From Paenibacillus faecalis (GTDB lineage: Bacteria; Bacillota; Bacilli; Paenibacillales; Paenibacillaceae): 35,000 nucleotides of DNA. The notes below the pieces were generated by a model, which did no database searches, was not told where the DNA came from, and worked only from the letters and a program-made list of their open reading frames with translations. Shown here one piece after another: positions 16,042-24,495 of this stretch (positions are counted from its first letter, which is position 1; each line of letters opens with the position of its first letter). The DNA is taken from contig NZ_LT985747.1 of assembly GCF_900289175.1 (NCBI RefSeq), positions 4,409,132 through 4,444,131 of the forward strand. Direction: 5' to 3'. A program made the translations under genes and the position numbers.

Positions 16042-16995
16042 TTACTTATTCAGCGTTTCGCTCCAGTCATGAATCATATGACCTTCGATAAATTTTTCAC
16101 AGTCCATAGCAGCCATACAGCCCGTGCCAGCCGCTGTAACAGCTTGGCGATAGCGGGTATCCTGTACGTCACCACAAGCAAATACACCCGGTATGTTCGT
16201 TTCCGTTGTACCCGGCTTCACGAGAATATAGCCATGCGAATCCGTTGTAATCTGACCACCGAGGAAACCGGTATTTGGTGTATGACCGATCGCTACAAAT
16301 ACGCCTTCCGCTTCAATGATCTCTTCAGCACCAGTTTCATTGTTCCGAACCTTCAACCCTTTAACTCCGGTATCATCCGCTACCACTTCTATCGGTGTCC
16401 GATTCAAGGCCCATTCGATCTTGTCATTTCCCCGTGCCCGATCCTGCATGATCTTGGAGGCACGAAGCTCATCACGACGGTGTACAACCGTTACGCTGGA
16501 AGCAAAACGGGTCAGGAAGCTTGCTTCTTCCATTGCAGAATCTCCGCCGCCGACAACAATAATCTTTTTATTGCGGAAAAAGAATCCATCACAGGTTGCA
16601 CATGTACTTACACCCCGTCCAACACTTTCCTGTTCCCCAGGAATGCCGAGATATTTGGCAGATGCCCCAGTGGAAATAATAACGGATTCCGCCAGCAGCT
16701 CTCCCATTCCCTCAACATTCACTTTGAAAGGACGCTTCGAGAAATCTACCGATTCAACCCATGCGCTTTTGAACTCCGCGCCGAAACGTTCTGCCTGCTT
16801 ACGCATATTGTCCATAAGCTCCGGGCCCATAATTCCTTGCGGGAATCCAGGGAAGTTCTCCACATCCGTCGTTGTGGTCAATTGGCCGCCTGGTTGCATC
16901 CCCTCGATAACGAGAGGATTCATATTAGCCCGTGCCAGATAGATCGCTGCCGTCAGACCAGCAGGTCCTGTTCCTATGACGATTGACTTATACAT
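16042..16995 (-). CDS. trxB: Thioredoxin reductase
   Basis: 317 residues from the chosen start. It reduces thioredoxin with NADPH through FAD and a redox-active disulfide. The FAD-binding motif is GTGPAGL (8-14); the active site is C132-ATC-C135 in STCATCDGFFFR; NADPH binding is at VVGGGDSAMEEA (about 147-158); the C-terminal FAD motif is GVFACGDVQDTRYRQAVTAAGTG. The ATG at 16993-16995 has GGAGG 7 bases upstream; a start 24 bases earlier has none. The gene follows the TPR gene by 50 bases with no terminator between, so the two are probably one transcript. Confidence 0.97.
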   Translation of the reverse strand: MYKSIVIGTGPAGLTAAIYLARANMNPLVIEGMQPGGQLTTTTDVENFPGFPQGIMGPELMDNMRKQAERFGAEFKSAWVESVDFSKRPFKVNVEGMGELLAESVIISTGASAKYLGIPGEQESVGRGVSTCATCDGFFFRNKKIIVVGGGDSAMEEASFLTRFASSVTVVHRRDELRASKIMQDRARGNDKIEWALNRTPIEVVADDTGVKGLKVRNNETGAEEIIEAEGVFVAIGHTPNTGFLGGQITTDSHGYILVKPGTTETNIPGVFACGDVQDTRYRQAVTAAGTGCMAAMDCEKFIEGHMIHDWSETLNK

Positions 16996-17045
16996 TTGAA
17001 AGCCTCCTTGTTTAAACATTTTCAGAAAGAATGATTTAAATAATG

Positions 17046-18767
17046 TTATATATTTTCTGTAAAAGGACAGAAATTATCATCACTTTGATCTTTATTTTCA
17101 AACACCTGGTCAATTTTCCGGGCATAGCGGCGTACCGTCGATGATGATATTCCATACCGTGATGCTACTTCCTCATAAGTATATGCACGTCCACGCATTT
17201 TTGCCGTTATATATTCAAGAGCCGCAGCCCATCCCGAAGTATTGCGGATATTCGGAATGTCTGGGTACAACCTGCTCAAAAAGCCAGACCATAACGTTTC
17301 AAGTTCCCGTTTCCAGAACAGATCAGAACGCTTGTCCATATTTTCAAAAGCCGTGTCTACGACCTTCTGCCAGTCCGGATGCCAGTCAGGCAATACTTCC
17401 TTTGTCTTTATGTCAGCTTGGCTATCCTGTATACGGTTTTTCTTGCTCTCCAGTTGCTGCAGTACAAGCCGCGCTGCATCCTTTAAAGTTGCATCCTCGT
17501 CCGGCTCCTGCAAAAAAGATTGAAGCGCATGCCGAACTTCATCATCGGCAATCAGCTCAAGTGTACGAATAACCTGCAGCTTGATATGAGGATCTCCGTG
17601 TCGTAGCGCCCAGAAGAAAGATGATCGGATCAGAGGATTGCGTTTCGCTTCCTCTGTCATCATTTCTCCCTCCTGCTCCCAACGTTTAAATTGTTCTTCA
17701 AAAGGAAGATGATAATGATAGCTTACCTTCATCACCTTCATGCCAGTCTTTTTTCTTTGCTGCAATTGAGCAAGATAAAAGTCTGGAATGACAGACCCCG
17801 GGTCCAGCTTTTTGGACTGACGCCAATAACTCGCAGCTGCCTCATAATAACCACTGTTGCATGCGGCAACCGCCGTATAATGATAAAGACTCGGATCACT
17901 GTTGTACTCCTCATCCTTCAAAAGCCGTCGAAAATGGCTGTATGCTGAATCGTGTTTACCCAAAATACCCATTGTTGTAGCAAGTTTAAACAGATGCTCC
18001 TGATGAAAAGGTACGGTGACGGACAGCATGTCGACAAGACGGTGACTCTGCTCATGGTTCCCCTCATGCTGAAAGAAAATAGCCAAGTTACATAATCCAT
18101 GGAGATTTCCCGGTTCCTGCTCCAGTACTTCTTCAATGGTTTGCTTGGCCTTGTTGAATCGCCCCGTGTAATAATAGGCAAGTGCCAAATTATTTCGTGC
18201 TGCAAGAAAATCAGGACGATCTTTAACAATCTCCTCCAACAGCTTCACAGCTTGGGCGAACTTTCCTTCCTCCAGAAGCTCTCTGGCCCGCTCATGCTCA
18301 ACCATGCCTTCCCTGCTCTTGATCCGGTTCACTTTCGTAGGACGATTCAATTCATAATGGAGAAGCTCCATTAATTCTTGTGCCTCATCCAAAAACTGCC
18401 CGGCGGAGTCCTCCTCCAGATACGTAACGAGCGCATGCTCAGCCTCTTCAAAAAGCCCCATATTCGCATAATTGTTCGCCATATAGAAATGACATTCGGT
18501 CATGGAAGAATCCACTTTATGCAAAATATGCTGAAGCACCTCGTTCGAACCTTTATAATCACCCATCTCTGATAATATACCCGCAACGTTACAGTGATTC
18601 ACCGGATTATCCGGTTCATATTCAACAGCTTTGCGAAAATACTTCAGTGCCTTGTCATATTGAAAACGATCCAGCGATTTTACCGCCCGATCAAAGAAAA
18701 AGTTAGCATTCATTTCCACAGGTATGATATTATGCAAATTATCTAACCCGGATTGATATCCTTTCAC
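17046..18767 (-). CDS. TPR-repeat protein with C-terminal helix-turn-helix-like segment
   Basis: 573 residues. Tetratricopeptide units run through about residues 20-320 (for example AVKSLDRFQYDKALKYFRKAVEYEPDNPVNHCNVAGI, and LLEEGKFAQAVKLLEEIVKDRPDFLAARNNLALAYYYTGRFNKAKQTIEEVLEQEPGNLHGLCNLA). A helical middle part follows, then at about 525-560 RAYTYEEVASRYGISSSTVRRYARKI, which reads as a DNA-binding helix-turn-helix. The GTG start lies about 10 bases after AAAGGAGG. A TPR gene next to trxB and the his operon is also found in Bacillus (yvcD region), so the linkage is old. It may be a protein-interaction scaffold or regulator; the function is not known to me. Confidence 0.7.
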   Translation of the reverse strand: MKGYQSGLDNLHNIIPVEMNANFFFDRAVKSLDRFQYDKALKYFRKAVEYEPDNPVNHCNVAGILSEMGDYKGSNEVLQHILHKVDSSMTECHFYMANNYANMGLFEEAEHALVTYLEEDSAGQFLDEAQELMELLHYELNRPTKVNRIKSREGMVEHERARELLEEGKFAQAVKLLEEIVKDRPDFLAARNNLALAYYYTGRFNKAKQTIEEVLEQEPGNLHGLCNLAIFFQHEGNHEQSHRLVDMLSVTVPFHQEHLFKLATTMGILGKHDSAYSHFRRLLKDEEYNSDPSLYHYTAVAACNSGYYEAAASYWRQSKKLDPGSVIPDFYLAQLQQRKKTGMKVMKVSYHYHLPFEEQFKRWEQEGEMMTEEAKRNPLIRSSFFWALRHGDPHIKLQVIRTLELIADDEVRHALQSFLQEPDEDATLKDAARLVLQQLESKKNRIQDSQADIKTKEVLPDWHPDWQKVVDTAFENMDKRSDLFWKRELETLWSGFLSRLYPDIPNIRNTSGWAAALEYITAKMRGRAYTYEEVASRYGISSSTVRRYARKIDQVFENKDQSDDNFCPFTENI

Positions 18768-18808
18768 GGAAGCAAGGCACCTCCTTTAACTTGCTCCTCT
18801 ACCCCCAA

Positions 18809-18838
18809 CAGTATAACATGTTACACTGCCATTTGCAG
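18809..18838 (-). promoter_or_regulatory. Promoter and overlapping palindrome of the TPR-trxB operon
   Basis: On the minus strand a TATACT -10 (18810-18815) has a weak CTGCAA -35 (18833-18838) at 17-base spacing. The 20-base near-palindrome at 18809-18828 (plus-strand arms CAGTATAACA and TGTTACACTG) has 9 of 10 pairs and covers the -10 and part of the spacer. It is a likely repressor or activator site. Confidence 0.5.
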
Positions 18839-18870
18839 AAAAAAGACGCCTGGAATCATACCCCGGCATC
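18839..18870 (-). terminator. Terminator of prs
   Basis: GATGCC-G-GG and CC-A-GGCGTC form the stem on the minus strand, followed by TTTTTT. The left arm overlaps the last codons of prs (18856 stop). Because of it, the TPR gene needs its own promoter. Confidence 0.85.
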
Positions 18871-19803
18871 TTTAAATAAAGTAGCTATCGATCCGCCCTC
18901 TGTAATGATATGTGTAGCTCTTGCCAGCATCGGAGCGACAGACAACACTTTTACATAATCCTTCGAATGATCAGGTAAAGCAATCGAATCGGTGACGACC
19001 AATTCCTCAATATGGGCATGATCCAGCCGTTCAAGCGCCTGTCCTGAAAATACGCCGTGCGTAGCGCAAACCACTGCATCCCTTGAACCACGTTGCTTCA
19101 ATCCTTCAACAACATGAACAATCGTAGAACCTGTATCGATCAAGTCTTCAATAATAATAGGCGTTCGGTCCTTTACATCCCCGATAACGTGTGTGATCAC
19201 CGACTCATTATGTGCCGGACGCTGCTTAATCATAATAGCAAACGGTGAGTCCAGGCGGCTTGCCAGCTTTTCTGCCGTTGAGGCACGGCCAGCATCCGGA
19301 GAAACGATAACCGGACGTTCGATTTTTTTACTCTTTAAATAATTCGTAATCAGGTCCAGCGCCGTCAGATGATCAACCGGTATATTAAAAAACCCCTGAA
19401 TAGCCGGCGCGTGCAAATCGATCGTGATGACACGGTTGGCTCCGGCTGTCGTCAGAACATCAGCGACCATTTTAGCCGAGATAGGCTCTCGGGGTGCCGA
19501 TTTTCGTTCCTGCCGTGCATATCCGTAATATGGAACGATGATGTTTACAGTCCGAGCTGAGGCCCGTTTGGCCGCATCAATCATAACGAGCAGCTCCACA
19601 AACATCTCATTGATCGGGTGTGAAAATGACTGGACGAGAAACACGTCGCAATTGCGAATGCTTTCCTCATAATGAACATAAATTTCTCCGCACTTAAATC
19701 GGGAAATTTTCATTTTTCCCAGCTCAACTCCCAATTTTTCAGCAATACTTGCAGCTAACTTCGGATTGGATGAGCCGGCAAATAGACGAAGTTTACGATA
19801 CAT
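18856..19803 (-). CDS. prs: Ribose-phosphate pyrophosphokinase (divergent paralogue)
   Basis: 315 residues, full length for class I PRPP synthetase, which makes PRPP from ribose 5-phosphate and ATP. Recognisable are VPYYGYARQERKSAPREPISAKMVADVLTTAGANRVITIDLHAPAIQGFF (ATP site RQxRK and the DLHA motif), VIVSPDAGR, the flexible loop KQRPAHNE, and the PRPP loop IIEDLIDTGSTI. Relative to B. subtilis Prs as I remember it, RFSDGE is RFKCGE, SPDHGG is SPDAGR, DDIIDTAGT is EDLIDTGST and KRRPRPN is KQRPAHN. This suggests a second copy, not the main prs that sits by glmU. GGGAGG precedes the ATG. It lies directly downstream of the his operon, whose first enzyme uses PRPP. Confidence 0.88.
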   Translation of the reverse strand: MYRKLRLFAGSSNPKLAASIAEKLGVELGKMKISRFKCGEIYVHYEESIRNCDVFLVQSFSHPINEMFVELLVMIDAAKRASARTVNIIVPYYGYARQERKSAPREPISAKMVADVLTTAGANRVITIDLHAPAIQGFFNIPVDHLTALDLITNYLKSKKIERPVIVSPDAGRASTAEKLASRLDSPFAIMIKQRPAHNESVITHVIGDVKDRTPIIIEDLIDTGSTIVHVVEGLKQRGSRDAVVCATHGVFSGQALERLDHAHIEELVVTDSIALPDHSKDYVKVLSVAPMLARATHIITEGGSIATLFKDAGV

Positions 19804-19990
19804 TTGGTCCTCCCGGGGTACCTAAAAATTAATGAATGCAGTGCACCTTTTCCCTGGTAAACGTATACTTTCATCATTTTATGAAAGCGCCGCCTGCCAA
19901 ATCAGGCCGCCCTCGTATCTGCGACTCATCAATAAGGATACACAGTAACGAAAACAGCCGGGTTCACTCGACGCTGTATGCACTTTATTC
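19804..19990 (-). other. Long prs leader with several stems, possible structured RNA
   Basis: Between the predicted start of transcription (about 19990) and the prs ATG lie about 190 bases with no ORF of note. Stems (plus coordinates): AGTGCA 19840-19845 with TGCACT 19979-19984 closes the region; ACAGC 19954-19958 with GCTGT 19973-19977; GTATC 19915-19919 with GATAC 19937-19941; GC-C-GCCTG 19889-19896 with CAGGC-C-GC 19903-19910; CTTTCAT 19868-19874 with ATGAAAG 19881-19887. It does not match a riboswitch that I can recognise. Details in findings. Confidence 0.35.
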
Positions 19991-19997
19991 TATCTCT

Positions 19998-20027
19998 ATT
20001 ATACATCGTTTCATTCTATTCTTTCAA
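19998..20027 (-). promoter_or_regulatory. Promoter of prs
   Basis: On the minus strand TTGAAA (20022-20027) and a perfect TATAAT (19998-20003) are separated by 18 bases. The -35 lies within the last codons of hisJ. This gives prs expression independent of the his operon. Confidence 0.7.
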
Positions 20028-20840
20028 AGTGACCATTTCCCGGTTTCGTCTCTGAAAGGTTGCAACTTCTTTTACCCCAAGCTCTATCAGCATATCTCGC
20101 GCTTGATCCAAGTGCTCACCCAATTTCTGCGGCTGATGCGCATCTGAACCCATTGTTAGCGGAATACCGAGTTTGACCGCTTCCTCCAGGATTCTGCGGC
20201 TCGGAAACATCTCCTTGCAAGCTTTTGAAAGACCGGATGCGTTTAACTCCATCGCTTTTCCACTGCGCTTAACTGCGGCTAAAGCCGACTTCTCCATAGC
20301 GACCACTTCATCTATATGCTCACTGCCCGGACTAAAGCCAAATCTTTTGATCACATCCAGATGCCCCATCATATCATACAATCCGGTTGCCGCTGCTTTT
20401 CCCACCGCATCATAGTACTGACGGTACACCTCAAGCGGATCTTTCCCTTCCCAGCCATGAGTTTGACGAAAATCGGTGATGTCCCATTCTCCGAGAAAAT
20501 GAACCGAGCCGATCACATAATCCCATGGATAATCCAGGATGATCTTCTCAATTTGCTCTTCATAGCCCTCGATATAATCCCCCTCCAGCCCGACGCGTAC
20601 TTCAATCTGACCTTTGTAGCGCTCTTTCAGAGAGAAGCATTCCTCTACATAACGGGGAAGCTCATTCATCGGCATCGCCATTTCCGGATAATAGGCTTCA
20701 GGCTCGACATGAATGAGTGGCATATGATCAGACAGACCGATGTGATGCAAACCCAGTTCAATGCCCCTCTTTACGTACTCCTCCAGCTCTCCAACAGCAT
20801 GACCGCAGCGGGAATGGTGGGTATGATAGTCGATATACAT
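20016..20840 (-). CDS. hisJ: Histidinol-phosphatase, PHP type
   Basis: 274 residues of the PHP phosphoesterase family. It removes phosphate from L-histidinol phosphate, the step before HisD. Metal-binding motifs are YIDYHTHHSRCGHA at the N-terminus, GLSDHMPL, a Glu in GLEGDYIEG, GSVHFLGEWDI, MGHLDVIKRFG, and the C-terminal GSDAHQPQKLGEH. The start is the ATG at 20838-20840, after GGAGGTGGG; the earlier in-frame start would overlap hisIE. Last gene of the his operon, 16 bases after hisIE. The prs promoter overlaps its 3' end. Confidence 0.92.
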   Translation of the reverse strand: MYIDYHTHHSRCGHAVGELEEYVKRGIELGLHHIGLSDHMPLIHVEPEAYYPEMAMPMNELPRYVEECFSLKERYKGQIEVRVGLEGDYIEGYEEQIEKIILDYPWDYVIGSVHFLGEWDITDFRQTHGWEGKDPLEVYRQYYDAVGKAAATGLYDMMGHLDVIKRFGFSPGSEHIDEVVAMEKSALAAVKRSGKAMELNASGLSKACKEMFPSRRILEEAVKLGIPLTMGSDAHQPQKLGEHLDQARDMLIELGVKEVATFQRRNREMVTLKE

Positions 20841-20856
20841 CTTGTTTCCCACCTCC

Positions 20857-21558
20857 TTAATCGCGGCGAGGACGTTCATGTCGGCGGCTTAGTTCATCCA
20901 AAATATCATCAAACGGCAGCTTTCGCTCCTGTAACAAAACAAGCAGATGGTAGATCAAATCGCTAACTTCCATCCGCAGCTCATCATTGTCGGCATTTTT
21001 GGCAGCGATGATGGTTTCTGACGCTTCCTCACCGATCTTTTTAAGGATTTTATCCAAACCCTTCTCAAACAGATATGTCGTATAGGCTCCTTCAGGGCGC
21101 TCCATCTCACGCTTGGCGATAATCTCTTCAAGTTCTCCAAGAACTGCAAAACGATCGCTTATCGCAGCAGCAGGCTGTTCACCCGATACGCTGACCTGCC
21201 CTTCCACAACGATTTCGTTAAAGAAACAGGCTGTTTCTCCCGTATGACAGGCCGGTCCTTTAGGATTGACCTGTACCAACAGCGTATCTCCATCACAATC
21301 ATAAGAAGCGGATACAACCGATTGAATATTACCTGAAGTTGCTCCCTTATGCCATAATTGCTGGCGAGAACGGCTCCAGAACCACGTTTCTCCGCTTTCC
21401 AATGTGCGCCGGAGAGATTCTCTGTTCATATAAGCCATCATAAGCACCTGCTTGGTTGACGCATCTTGAATGATCGCAGGCACAAGTCCCGCTTCATCCC
21501 AACGAATATGTTCAATAACCTGCTCCAGCGACAAGTCCTGCTTAATATCCTCGCTCAC
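20857..21558 (-). CDS. hisIE: Bifunctional phosphoribosyl-AMP cyclohydrolase / phosphoribosyl-ATP pyrophosphatase
   Basis: 233 residues. The HisI half has VLMMAYMNRESLRRTLESGETWFWSRSRQQLWHKGATSGN and the metal-binding cysteines of DCDGDTLLVQVNPKGPACHTGETACFF. The HisE half (from about 130) has LEKGLDKILKKIGEEASETIIAAKNADNDELRMEVSDLIYHLLVLL, as in MazG-like pyrophosphatases. It carries out steps 2 and 3 of histidine synthesis. GTG start; its first bases overlap the hisF stop by 4 (GTGA), a sign of coupling. Confidence 0.96.
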   Translation of the reverse strand: MSEDIKQDLSLEQVIEHIRWDEAGLVPAIIQDASTKQVLMMAYMNRESLRRTLESGETWFWSRSRQQLWHKGATSGNIQSVVSASYDCDGDTLLVQVNPKGPACHTGETACFFNEIVVEGQVSVSGEQPAAAISDRFAVLGELEEIIAKREMERPEGAYTTYLFEKGLDKILKKIGEEASETIIAAKNADNDELRMEVSDLIYHLLVLLQERKLPFDDILDELSRRHERPRRD

Positions 21559-22313
21559 CTGATGCTCACTCCCTTTTGTCTTAAATGCTGTTTAAGAGCC
21601 GGTATGGCCACTTCTTTATAGTGAAATATAGTCGCAGCAAGCCCAGCATCGGCTTTTCCAGCTGTGAATACATCGTAAAAATGATCCTCTGTTCCCGCAC
21701 CGCCTGAAGCAATGACCGGAATGCCCACGGCATCCGATACAGCAGCCGTCAGTGCCAGATCAAAACCGTCCTTCGTTCCGTCCGCATCCATGCTTGTCAG
21801 CAAAATCTCTCCCGCTCCAAGTGACTCCACCTGCTTTACCCACTCCAGTACCTTGATGCCAGAAGGGGTTCTTCCCCCGTGAGTATACACTTCCCAATCG
21901 CCCCACATCTCATTGTATTTGGCATCTACCGCAACAACGATACACTGAGAGCCAAATCGACGTGCACCGGCTGAAATAAGTTCAGGCTGCCTTACAGCCG
22001 CGGTATTCATTCCGATCTTATCCGCGCCGGCCCGCAAAATCCGCTTCATATCATCTACAGACGATATGCCGCCTCCTACAGTGAATGGAATGGCAATGGC
22101 CCCTGCCGTTCGTCGGACAACCTCTTCCATCGTGGCACGGCCCTCAACGGAAGCGGAGATGTCCAGAAAAACCAGCTCGTCCGCGCCTTCCCGGTCATAC
22201 AGCGAAGCCAGCTCTACCGGATCGCCTGCATCGCGGAGATTTACGAAATTCACTCCTTTTACAACCCGTCCGTCCTTCACATCAAGACATGGAATAATCC
22301 GCTTGGCTAGCAT
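21555..22313 (-). CDS. hisF: Imidazole glycerol phosphate synthase, cyclase subunit
   Basis: 252 residues, (beta/alpha)8 barrel. MLAKRIIPCLDVKDGRVVKGVNFVNLRDAGDPVELA holds catalytic D11. GADELVFLDISAS, VGGGISSVDDM, GADKIGMNTAAV, LLTSMDADGTKDGFDL (second catalytic Asp) and IPVIASGGAGTEDHF follow. With HisH it converts PRFAR and ammonia to IGP and AICAR. 169 bases separate it from hisA, unusually long for this tight operon; that gap shows no gene and no clear promoter. Confidence 0.97.
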   Translation of the reverse strand: MLAKRIIPCLDVKDGRVVKGVNFVNLRDAGDPVELASLYDREGADELVFLDISASVEGRATMEEVVRRTAGAIAIPFTVGGGISSVDDMKRILRAGADKIGMNTAAVRQPELISAGARRFGSQCIVVAVDAKYNEMWGDWEVYTHGGRTPSGIKVLEWVKQVESLGAGEILLTSMDADGTKDGFDLALTAAVSDAVGIPVIASGGAGTEDHFYDVFTAGKADAGLAATIFHYKEVAIPALKQHLRQKGVSIR

Positions 22314-22482
22314 ATCTTCGCCTCTTTCCTCTATCTTTAGTCTCCTTCATGTTACATAAGCAGTAAAGTGAAGCCTTATCCTTTTCCTTTTCACATCATA
22401 CTCATGCATACGACTCGGACAGATTCACTAGAATACAAAACGTTTTTCATCACTTCGTTAATCTGCCTGCCTTACCTTATCT

Positions 22483-23214
22483 CTACCTGATGGCGTTCAC
22501 CGCTTCCGTCAGACGGATGCTGCCTGTATATAGTGCCTTGCCTACAATAGCGCCGCCAACACCATCCAAACGGTGCTCACTGAGCGCTTTCAAATCATCC
22601 AGCTTCGTTACGCCACCGGAAGCAATGACCGTCCGACCGCTCGCTTTAGCAAGTGACACAATAGCGTCTATATTCGGCCCTTGCATCATGCCGTCACGTG
22701 ATATATCTGTAAAAATAAAGGTCTCGGCCCCCTTTGAAGCCAGCTCTTTTGCCAGCATCTCCGCCTGTACCTCGGACGTCTCCAGCCAGCCTCGGGTCGC
22801 AACATATCCGTCCCTCGCATCAATGCCAATGGCTACCTTATCCCCATACTTGCCCAGTACTTCCTCGGTGAATGCGCGATCTTCAATCGCAGCCGTACCG
22901 ATAATTACCCGGCTTACGCCAAGCGACAACAGACGCTCAACATCGGATATCGTGCGAAGTCCGCCGCCTACCTGAACGGGCACATTCACTTGTGCCGCGA
23001 TCTCACCGATCATGACATCATTTACAGGACGGCCCGCCTTGGCTCCATCAAGGTCGACCAAATGAATAAACTTTCCTCCTTGTTCTTCCCATGCACGCGC
23101 CACGTTCAGCGGACTATCGTTATATACCGTCTCCTGGCTATAATCGCCCTGAACAAGTCTGACACACTTGCCTCCCAAAATATCAATGGCTGGATATATG
23201 ATGAAAGATGACAT
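22483..23214 (-). CDS. hisA: ProFAR isomerase
   Basis: 243 residues, barrel related to HisF. IYPAIDILGGKCVRLVQGDYSQETVYND contains catalytic D10 and the phosphate-binding start. QVGGGLRTISDVERLLSLGVSRVIIGTAAI and FIFTDISRDGMMQGPNIDAI carry the second Asp and phosphate sites. It opens the ProFAR ring to PRFAR. GGAGGCGAGG precedes the ATG. 38 bases after hisH. Confidence 0.97.
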   Translation of the reverse strand: MSSFIIYPAIDILGGKCVRLVQGDYSQETVYNDSPLNVARAWEEQGGKFIHLVDLDGAKAGRPVNDVMIGEIAAQVNVPVQVGGGLRTISDVERLLSLGVSRVIIGTAAIEDRAFTEEVLGKYGDKVAIGIDARDGYVATRGWLETSEVQAEMLAKELASKGAETFIFTDISRDGMMQGPNIDAIVSLAKASGRTVIASGGVTKLDDLKALSEHRLDGVGGAIVGKALYTGSIRLTEAVNAIR

Positions 23215-23252
23215 GTACTTCCTCGCCTCCCAAGTGATTTAAACCTGCCTGC

Positions 23253-23867
23253 CTATGAATCCGTCAACGCCAAAAAGTTGTGCAGCAACCTCATCCCAAG
23301 CTCTCCGCTTTTCTCTGGGTGAAACTGCATGCCGTATACAGAGCCGTGTCCAACGATCGCAGTCACTGGCTGACCATAATCCGTCACCGCTAGTAAGTGT
23401 GACTCTTTCTCAGGAAGAACATGATATGAATGGACAAAATACACATGCCCTTCCTCAAGCCCAGCAAATAGTGGATGCTCGGGCTTACTAAACTTCAGTC
23501 TGTTCCATCCCATATGCGGCACTTTATAGTCGCCGCCGGCAAACCGGATGACCGATCCAGGCAAAATGTTCAGTCCTTCGTGACGTCCATGCTCCTCGCT
23601 ATGGCTGAACAGCAACTGCATACCAAGGCAAATGCCAAGCAGCGGCCTATGGCGGGCCGCTGCCTCCTTCATCACGCCATCAAGGCCGCTTTCGTGCAGC
23701 TGCTCCATTGCATCGCCAAAGGCGCCTACCCCCGGCAAAATAATACCGTCTGCGGCCAACATGGCGTCCGCATCCCCGGTAACAAACGGTTCATACCCGA
23801 GCCGCTCCACCGCCTTGCCAACGCTGTGCAGATTGCCCATGCCGTAATCCACAATCGCGATGGCCAT
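23253..23867 (-). CDS. hisH: Imidazole glycerol phosphate synthase, glutaminase subunit
   Basis: 204 residues, class I glutamine amidotransferase. It starts AIVDYGMGNLHSVGKAVERLGY. The nucleophile Cys is in PLLGICLGMQLLF, and the His/Glu partners are in GMQFHPEKSGELG. It supplies ammonia to HisF. It starts 3 bases after the hisB stop, using a GGGAG inside hisB. Confidence 0.97.
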   Translation of the reverse strand: MAIAIVDYGMGNLHSVGKAVERLGYEPFVTGDADAMLAADGIILPGVGAFGDAMEQLHESGLDGVMKEAAARHRPLLGICLGMQLLFSHSEEHGRHEGLNILPGSVIRFAGGDYKVPHMGWNRLKFSKPEHPLFAGLEEGHVYFVHSYHVLPEKESHLLAVTDYGQPVTAIVGHGSVYGMQFHPEKSGELGMRLLHNFLALTDS

Positions 23868-23870
23868 AGC

Positions 23871-24476
23871 TTACAGCACTCCCTTCGTGGACGGAACTCC
23901 CGTCACACGCGGATCAATGCTTGTCGCTTCATCCAGCGCACGTCCAAGCGCCTTGAACACCGCCTCAATCATGTGATGCGTGTTCTGTCCATAATGCACG
24001 ATAACATGGAGCGTCATCCGTGCCTCGAGTGCCAGCTTCCACAAAAATTCATGCACCAGCTCCGTTTGGAATGTTCCAACTTGCTGAGAAGGGTACTCAG
24101 CCCGGTATTCAAAATGCGGGCGGTTGCTAAGATCGATAACAACCTGTGCCAGCGCCTCATCCATCGGCACAAATACACTTGCATAACGTTTGATCCCTTT
24201 TTTATCGCCAAGAGCTTCACGAAGCACCTGTCCAAGGCAAATACCGATATCCTCAACCGTATGATGATCGTCAATTTCGATATCCCCATCGGCTCTCACA
24301 TGAAGATCAAATTGTCCATGCTTTGTAAACAAATCCAGCATGTGGTTTAAGAAAGGAACGTCTGTCTGCAGATCAGATATACCCGTTCCATCTACGTTAA
24401 ACTGCAATGAAATGTCCGTCTCACTCGTCTTGCGGCTGATGCTTGATGTCCGTCCTTTTGCTTCAAAGCTGCTCAC
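23871..24476 (-). CDS. hisB: Imidazoleglycerol-phosphate dehydratase
   Basis: 201 residues, monofunctional dehydratase without the N-terminal phosphatase found in enterics, consistent with a separate hisJ. Signature metal motifs are DLHVRADGDIEIDDHHTVEDIGICLG and HMIEAVFKALGRAL. It converts IGP to imidazole-acetol phosphate. GTG start with GGGAGG 8 bases upstream, 19 bases after hisD. Confidence 0.97.
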   Translation of the reverse strand: MSSFEAKGRTSSISRKTSETDISLQFNVDGTGISDLQTDVPFLNHMLDLFTKHGQFDLHVRADGDIEIDDHHTVEDIGICLGQVLREALGDKKGIKRYASVFVPMDEALAQVVIDLSNRPHFEYRAEYPSQQVGTFQTELVHEFLWKLALEARMTLHVIVHYGQNTHHMIEAVFKALGRALDEATSIDPRVTGVPSTKGVL

Positions 24477-24495
24477 ATTGTTTGCCTCCCTGTAT

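Noticed and set aside
16039..16986. 315-codon open frame opposite trxB
   Set aside because: It mirrors trxB and the product has no recognisable domain.
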